DNA of 64,000 nucleotides, from assembly GCA_935421135.1 (NCBI GenBank), contig OW285187.1:17670429-17734428 (forward strand). Direction: 5' to 3'. Both the position numbers and the translations under genes were made by a program. Below the pieces are notes generated by a model that searched no databases, had not been told where the DNA came from, and worked only from the letters and a program-made list of their open reading frames with translations. The stretch is from Bugulina stolonifera. Its lineage: Eukaryota > Bryozoa > Gymnolaemata > Cheilostomatida > Bugulidae. Within the stretch, counting starts at the first letter, position 1, and each line of letters opens with the position of its first letter. Positions 57,520-64,000 of the stretch are shown here, one piece after another.

Positions 57520-58160
57520 GGCCATTTCCGCGTCGTATTAGCCCTAGATCCAAAAACTCCCCGGGCGGACGACCACCCCACCCGTCCTCTCGCCCCCTCC
57601 TCTCCCCTAAACCTCACTCTATGTGCAAAGCCCTAGAACCTACTCCCCCCCCCATCGCGGGTGGGGTTTCAAAAACCTCATCGGCTGTTCCGCGGAACCC
57701 AGTCTAAAGAGCAAACCCCGCGCCCCGCCCTCGCCCCGTTCCACGGCTCGGGCGAGGGGGCGCGCGTACGCGCGCGCCCCCCCCCTCCCCGCCCCGCGAA
57801 CCCCACCCGTCCTCCCTCCACCCGTCCCCGCCCCTACCCGCCCCTACCCACCCCTCCCCACCCCCTCCCCTCCGCCTCGCCCTCCGCCTCGCGGCGGTTC
57901 TCGTTTGCGAGTCCAGCCGTGGCCCCACGCCGCCCTCCCCCCCGCCCATCCCCCACCCCTCCCGCCCCAACGACCCGTCGCGGCCCTCGCGGGCGGACCG
58001 TCGGCTGGAGTAGGGTGAAGCGAAGGAAAATACGGGTTAGAGTAATGATATCCGGCTATGAAAAACGTGAGCGAGGGTAATGGTACACGAATTTGTTTTA
58101 AATTTCAATACGTTTGAGAGTAATAGTACGGTGAAGCGAAGAAAAATACGGGTTGGAGTA
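57520..58160. repeat. GC-rich subterminal region of element B
   Basis: C-rich on the + strand with CG-rich runs near 57760-57790 and Pro/Arg frames that are composition artefacts. A GGTGAAGCGAAG...AAAATACGGGTT segment occurs twice (about 58013 and 58130). Confidence 0.6.
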
Positions 58161-58164
58161 ATGA

Positions 58165-58226
58165 GGGCCATGTAAGCGCTATCCGTGTCCATTTCTACGT
58201 ACTCAAACTCCTCTCTGCTGACGAAT
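58165..58226 (-). pseudogene. Family-B DNA polymerase fragment (left arm)
   Basis: Mirror copy of the start of the exon at 63016. It encodes the same EYVEMDTDSAYMAL motif on the - strand, then the palindrome ends at 58165 and the frame is lost. A truncated duplicate. Confidence 0.65.
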
Positions 58227-58319
58227 CTGTGAAAATAAAATGGACGGGTTGGAGGGTGCTGACACCGAAGAATAAGTAGAGAAGGATTTGATAAAATCTT
58301 TGTGTAGTCTAGTTCTACT

Positions 58320-60160
58320 CATCTATCCATATGTGTACACATGTTAAAATACCTTTATATAATAGTTCAAACATAATTGAATGAATAAAGGACACATATC
58401 TAAAGGAGTATGTCATAGCTATTATTAGCAAGAAAAGACTGTGTGCATGTATTAAGTCAGCATACATAATACATTAAATAAGCTTTTCACAATAGTAGCA
58501 ATAGAATAAATAAAAGGTTGTATGCATGTGTTAAGTCAGCATTATGTAATTCATTAAATAAACTTTTCACAATAGTAGCAATAGAATAAATAAAAGGTTG
58601 TGTGCATGTGTTAAGTCAACATTATGTAATTCATTAAATAAACTTTTCACAATACTAGCAATGGAATAAATAAAAGATTGTGTACACATGTTAAAATACC
58701 ATTATATAATAATTTAAACACAATTGAAAGAATAGGCTGTGTGCATGTGTTAAGTCAGCATATATAATACATTAAATAAACTTTTCACAATAGTAGCAAT
58801 AGAATAAATAAAAGGTTGTGTGCATGTGTTAAGTCAGCATTATGTAATACATTAAATAAACTTTTTACAATACTAGCAATAGAATGAATAAATGTGTACA
58901 CATGTTAAAATACCATTATATAATAATTTAAACACAATTGAATGAATAAAAGGCACATATGTTAAGGAGTATGACATACCTATTATTAGCAAGAAAAGGC
59001 TGTGTGCATGTGTTAAGTCAGCATATATAATACATTAAATAAACTTTTCACAAAGTCAGCATAATATATAATACATTAAATAAACTTTTCACAATAGTAG
59101 CAATAGAATAAATAAAAGGTTGTGTGCATGTGTTAAGTCAGCATTATGTAATTCATTAAATAAACTTTTCACAATAGTAGCAATAGAATAAATAACAGAT
59201 TGTGTACACATGTTAAAATACCTTTATATGATAATTTAAACACAATTGATAGAATAGGCTGTGTGCATGTGTTAAGTCAGCATATATAATAGATTAAATA
59301 AGCTTTTCACATACCTATTATTAGCAAGAAAAGGCTGTGTGCGTGTGTTAAGTCAGCATATATAATCGATTAAATAAGCTTTTCACAATAGTAGCAATAG
59401 AATAAATAAAAGGTTGTGTGCATGTGTTAAGTCAGCATTATGTAATTCATTAAATAAACTTTTCACAATAGTAGCAATAGAATAAATAAAAGAGTGTGTA
59501 CACATGTTAAAATACCTTTATATAATAATTTAAACACAATTGAAAGAATAGGCTGTGTGCATGTGTTAAGTCAGCATATATAATAGATTAAATAAGCTTT
59601 TCACATAAAATACCTTTATATAATAATTTAAACACAATTGAAAGAATAGGCTGTGTGCATGTGTTAAGTCAGCATATATAATAGATTAAATAAGCTTTTC
59701 ACAATAGTAGCAATAGAATAAATAAAAGGTTGTGTGCATGTGTTAAGTCAGCATTATGTAATTCATTAAATAAACTTTTCACAATAGTAGCAATAGAATA
59801 AATAAAAGATTGTGTACACATGTTGAAATACCTTTATATAATAGATTAAATAAGCTTTTCACATACCTATTATTAGCAAGAAAAGGCTGTGTGCATGTGT
59901 TAAGTCAGCATATATAATAGATTAAATAAGCTTTTCACAATAGTAGCGATAGAATAAATAAAAGGTTGTGTGCATGTGTTAAGTCAGCATTATGTAATTC
60001 ATTAAATAAACTTTTCGCAATAGTAGCAATAGAATAAATAAAAGATTGTGTACACATGTTAAAATACCTTTATATAATAATTTAAACACAATTGAAAGAA
60101 TAGGCTGTGTGCATGTGTTAAGTCAGCATATATAATAGATTAAATAAGCTTTTCAATAGT
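58320..60160. repeat. Satellite-like repeats, left arm of the element B palindrome
   Basis: Repeated units of TGTGTGCATGTGTTAAGTCAG, CATTAAATAAACTTTTCACA and ATAGTAGCAATAGAATAAAT, many copies in changing order. The right arm (61280-62900) is the same in reverse complement. Confidence 0.92.
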
Positions 60161-60413
60161 AGGTAGGTGTCACTGTTTTAGTCTCCCTATAATAAATATA
60201 AAGTAGCAGGGTGTAAGTAATTTTTTAGCTTGATAGCATTATATACAATAAACACTTCACAATTGCTGCCAATTACCCTATTTAGCACTAACCTTATGTT
60301 CTACTTGTTGAAATCTCTGATCAGGTGCTGACTAGTAGGTAGCTGTCTCTGTTTTAGTCTCACTCTGTTGACTAGAGGCTGATTGTACATACTGCTAGAG
60401 TGAGAAACTCAGA

Positions 60414-60450
60414 CCTTAAATAGTAGTATTCAGTAGGCGGAGTCTAACTA
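60414..60450 (-). promoter_or_regulatory. Promoter-like block, left of the element B array
   Basis: Outward-facing GGCGGAGTCTAAC context and TATTTAAG box, as in element A at 13996-14036 and mirrored at 60990-61024. Confidence 0.35.
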
Positions 60451-60477
60451 TTTCCCCACCCTTTGCAATACCACCCC

Positions 60478-60965
60478 GATGCGTCCCGATGTGAATCCGA
60501 AGCCTCCCGATGCGAATCCGAAGCCTCTCGATGCACCCCGATGTGAATCCGAAGCCTCCCGATGCACCCCGATGCGAATCCGAAGCCTCCCGATGCACCC
60601 GATGTGAATCCGAAGCCTCCCGATGCGAATCCGAAGCCTCCCGATGCACCCCGATGCGAATCCGAAGCCTCCCGATGCACCCCGATGTGAATCCGAAGCC
60701 TCCCGATGCACCCCGATGTGATTTGACACATCGGAGCACATCGGGGCGCATCGGGGTGCATCGGGAGGCTTCGGATTCGCATCGGGGTGCATCGGGAGGC
60801 TTCGGATTCGCATCGGGAGGCTTCGGATTCACATCGGGTGCATCGGGAGGCTTCGGATTCGCATCGGGGTGCATCGGGAGGCTTCGGATTCGCATCGGGG
60901 TGCATCGAGAGGCTTCGGATTCGCATCGGGAGGCTTCGGATTCACATCGGGACGCATCGGGGTGG
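60478..60965. repeat. Palindromic array of the 31-bp repeat, element B
   Basis: About eight 31-bp units (CCCGATGCACCCCGATG and GAATCCGAAGCCT) read up to about 60722, then a TTTGACACAT spacer, then about eight inverted units. Same unit length and core as the array in element A, with GCCT/CACC variants dominating. It forms the centre of the large palindrome. Confidence 0.93.
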
Positions 60966-60989
60966 TATTGCAAAGGGTGGGGAAATAGT

Positions 60990-61024
60990 TAGACTCCGCC
61001 TACTGAATACTACTATTTAAGGTC
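60990..61024 (+). promoter_or_regulatory. Promoter-like block, right of the element B array
   Basis: Mirror image of 60414-60450, facing right toward the polymerase exon at 63016. Confidence 0.35.
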
Positions 61025-61279
61025 TGAGTTTCTCACTCTAGCAGTATGTACAATCAGCCTCTAGTCAACAGAGTGAGACTAAAACAGAGACAGCTACCTA
61101 CTAGTCAGCACCTGATCAGAGATTTCAACAAGTAGAACATAAGGTTAGTGCTAAATAGGGTAATTGGCAGCAATTGTGAAGTGTTTATTGTATATAATGC
61201 TATCAAGCTAAAAAATTACTTACACCCTGCTACTTTATATTTATTATAGGGAGACTAAAACAGTGACACCTACCTACTA

Positions 61280-62910
61280 TTGAAAAGCTTATTTAATCTA
61301 TTATATATGCTGACTTAACACATGCACACAGCCTATTCTTTCAATTGTGTTTAAATTATTATATAAAGGTATTTTATGTGAAAAGCTTATTTAATCTATT
61401 ATATATGCTGACTTAACACATGCACACAGCCTATTCTTTCAATTGTGTTTAAATTATTATATAAAGGTATTTTAACATGTGTACACACTCTTTTATTTAT
61501 TCTATTGCTACTATTGTGAAAAGTTTATTTAATGAATTACATAATGCTGACTTAACACATGCACACAACCTTTTATTTATTCTATTGCTACTATTGTGAA
61601 AAGCTTATTTAATCTATTATATATGCTGACTTAACACATGCACACAGCCTTTTCTTGCTAATAATAGGTATGTGAAAAGCTTATTTAATCTATTATATAA
61701 AGGTATTTCAACATGTGTACACAATCTTTTATTTATTCTATTGCTACTATTGTGAAAAGTTTATTTAATAAATTACATAATGCTGACTTAACACATGCAC
61801 ACAACCTTTTATTTATTCTATTGCTACTATTGTGAAAAGCTTATTTAATCTATTATATATGCTGACTTAACACATGCACACAGCCTATTCTTTCAATTGT
61901 GTTTAAATTATTATATAAAGGTATTTTATGTGAAAAGCTTATTTAATCTATTATATATGCTGACTTAACACATGCACACAGCCTATTCTTTCAATTGTGT
62001 TTAAATTATTATATAAAGGTATTTTAACATGTGTACACAATCTTTTATTTATTCTATTGCTACTATTGTGAAAAGTTTATTTAATGAATTACATAATGCT
62101 GACTTAACACATGCACACAACCTTTTATTTATTCTATTGCTACTATTGTGAAAAGCTTATTTAATCTATTATATATGCTGACTTAACACATGCACACAGC
62201 CTATTCTATCAATTGTGTTTAAATTATCATATAAAGGTATTTTAACATGTGTACACAATCTGTTATTTATTCTATTGCTACTATTGTGAAAAGTTTATTT
62301 AATGAATTACATAATGCTGACTTAACACATGCACACAACCTTTTATTTATTCTATTGCTACTATTGTGAAAAGTTTATTTAATGTATTATATATTATGCT
62401 GACTTTGTGAAAAGTTTATTTAATGTATTATATATGCTGACTTAACACATGCACACAGCCTTTTCTTGCTAATAATAGGTATGTCATACTCCTTTACATA
62501 TATGTGCGTTTTATTCATTCAATTGTGTTTAAATTATTATATAATGGTATTTTACCATGTGTACACATTTATTCATTCTATTGCTAGTATTGTAAAAAGT
62601 TTATTTAATGTATTACATAATGCTGACTTAACACATGCATACAACCTTTTATTTATTCTATTGCTACTATTGTGAAAAGTTTATTTAATGAATTACATAA
62701 TGCTGACTTAACACATGCATACAACCTTTTATTTATTCTATTGCTACTATTGTGAAAAGCTTATTTAATGTATTATGTATGCTGACTTAACACATGCACA
62801 CAGTCTTTTCTTGCTAATAATAGCTATGACATACTCCTTTAGATATGTGTCTTTTATTCATTCAATTGTGTTTGAACTATTATATAAAGGTATTTTAACA
62901 TGTGTACACA
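61280..62910. repeat. Satellite-like repeats, right arm of the element B palindrome
   Basis: Reverse complement of 58320-60160 with some copy-number differences. The right arm is about 200 bp shorter overall. Confidence 0.92.
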
Positions 62911-63015
62911 TATGGATAGATGAGTAGAACTAGACTACACAAAGATTTTATCAAATCCTTCTCTACTTATTCTTCGGTGTCAGCACCCTCCAACCCGTCC
63001 ATTTTATTTTCACAG

Positions 63016-63163
63016 ATTCGTCAGCAGAGAGGAGTTTGAGTACGTAGAAATGGACACGGATAGCGCTTACATGGCCCTGAGTGCTCGTAGTATAGATGCG
63101 CCCATCCGAAAAGATAAAAATTTATCAGAAGAGGAAACCAAACGTATAGCTACACCCAGCTAA
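63016..63163 (+). pseudogene. Family-B DNA polymerase exon or fragment (Polinton-type PolB)
   Basis: After a TTTTCACAG acceptor the frame reads FVSREEFEYVEMDTDSAYMA and continues about 24 codons to a TAA. The YxxMDTDS block is the metal-binding palm motif C of family-B DNA polymerases. Protein-primed Polinton polymerases carry the same motif. Only this small piece of a protein of about 1000 residues is visible, and the stop follows soon, so the gene is either broken or spliced before the stop. Class assignment is from the motif alone. Confidence 0.6.
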
Positions 63164-63543
63164 AGACCGGACTCACCTACCTCTATGGTAAGCGGAAGGT
63201 TGCAGAAGACGGGGTGAGTACGAGTCCTATAGAATGCTAGTACTGATTTCTCGGAGATGAGACTACTTCATTCGATAAATTGGAGAGTAAACGAACAGTG
63301 CAACATAACCCTTGTACATATACCCGTATATTTTTCTTCACATTCACTCTCTATTGTAAGGGGTCTCCGTCCTCAAAACGGAGGGTTTACCGGTTGTAAC
63401 CTTAAAACCGAGCAATAAAACACTAGCTAATACATTAAAAACCATTTACCTCGCCAAACCAAAGGGGTAGACGGTACTAGCGCAACTTCCACTCATACTC
63501 ACCCCTTATCAGTTCACATTTCTTCTATCGTCTTCATTCGTAG

Positions 63544-63678
63544 GTGGGGGGTGACATCGCACGCGCACGATGCGCTCTCTCCCTATCGGAGTTTGCTACC
63601 CGGGGGAAAGTGGACGCGGTGGTCGAAGAAATTGGTGGGGAGTCAACGACATCATCGTGGAGGCGGGTCTATTTGTAG
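63544..63678 (+). CDS. Candidate terminal exon, element B
   Basis: After TTCGTAG the frame GDIARARCALSLSEFATRGK continues to SSWRRVYL and a TAG, 45 codons with protein-like composition. Unrecognised. A GAT-repeat (63678-63715) follows directly. It could be the end of an element B gene. Confidence 0.3.
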   Translation: MGGDIARARCALSLSEFATRGKVDAVVEEIGGESTTSSWRRVYL

Positions 63679-64000
63679 GATGATGATGTTGATGATGATG
63701 ATGATGATGATGATGAGAAGACAGCCATCCATTTATTCCATTTATCTATTTCTACCCCTCCGAGCGAGGATGTCGCCGGCGAACCACCTCGCGAAGTCTA
63801 CGGTTTGAAGCGCGAAAGAGCCACCGCCTTCACTTTCCCTCGCCGCTCGTCACGGGGACGGGCGATTTCCCTAGGGGAGGGTCCGGGGGAAACGAGGGTT
63901 AAGGCGCGAGTCTTTCATCGGAGGTCCGGGGGCGCTCGAACGGAGGAGCGCGCGAGTGCGGTGTCACCCCGACCAGTTCAGTCTCAACAGTCCCCGGCGA
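63679..64000. other. GC-rich end of window
   Basis: A (GAT)n microsatellite to 63715, then GC-rich sequence with no gene recognised. It resembles rRNA in composition but carries no rRNA core motif that I can identify. Confidence 0.4.

Larger units (their letters stand above)
57488..64000. mobile_element. Element B: Polinton/Maverick-like, left end and interior, runs off the window
   Basis: Starts with AGTAGTATAGTCAGTGCA and TCTACACAGACAC, nearly the tip of element A. Next come GC-rich sequence (57520-58010), a palindrome of about 4.9 kb (58165-63078) built from the same satellite words and 31-bp repeat as element A, and family-B DNA polymerase pieces at both palindrome edges. The right end lies beyond the window, so no target duplication can be checked. 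Confidence 0.65.

Noticed and set aside
57498..58080. Pro/Arg-rich frames in the GC-rich start of element B
   Set aside because: Low-complexity composition, overlapping on several frames, no domain.
60416..61020. Frames through the element B array
   Set aside because: Same artefact as in element A.
63770..64000. Ribosomal RNA gene fragment
   Set aside because: GC-rich and superficially similar, but no conserved rRNA core sequence could be recognised.

Overview
This is animal nuclear DNA, not prokaryotic. Genes are split into many short exons with GT-AG introns, and the window is mostly introns, transposons and satellite repeats. Two conserved metazoan genes could be rebuilt exon by exon. 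One is an intact BBS5 (BBSome subunit) on the + strand (2902-9333, ten exons, 342 codons). The other is an SLC5-family sodium/solute symporter on the - strand (36757 down to about 24891, fourteen exons). The AT-rich sequence, short introns and abundance of TACATGTA-type words would fit a sponge or another early-branching marine invertebrate, but nothing here proves the taxon.

Layout. 1-2225: decayed retroelements (a gag-type zinc knuckle on +, a non-LTR reverse transcriptase on -). 2902-9333: BBS5. 9806-10233: two candidate exons of an unrecognised gene. 10456-11664: a frameshifted pseudogene copy of the last three SLC5 exons. 11990-12545: LTR-like debris. 12672-22995: element A, a 10.3-kb Polinton/Maverick-like transposon with AG...CT termini, inverted repeats of about 1 kb and a 6-bp target duplication (AATGTC). 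It carries a 1.1-kb palindromic array of a 31-bp repeat, one spliced gene of unknown function, and a nested hAT element with an 8-bp target duplication. 23035-24113: weak candidate exons. 24233-24632: 21-bp satellite. 24891-36757: the SLC5 gene, whose introns hold a MITE, a foldback repeat, a solo LTR and a 7-bp satellite.

37690-57400 is repeat-rich intergenic DNA: solo LTRs with 4-bp target duplications, nested insertions whose empty sites can be read from sister copies, a MITE with tRNA-like promoter boxes, a hexanucleotide array, a 16-bp TGACGT array and several near-perfect hairpins. Within it lie candidate exons of an unrecognised gene (40000-46190) and a signal-peptide first exon (54944-55019). 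57488-64000 is element B, whose left end matches the tip of element A. It contains a palindrome of about 4.9 kb centred on the same 31-bp repeat family. Each outer edge of the palindrome holds a piece of a family-B DNA polymerase with the DTDS motif, which ties the two elements to the Polinton class.

The two host genes have no evident joint function. The most unusual content is the Polinton-like family with large palindromic repeat arrays flanked by promoter-like sequence, and its element A gene, whose candidate start codons both abut splice donors.
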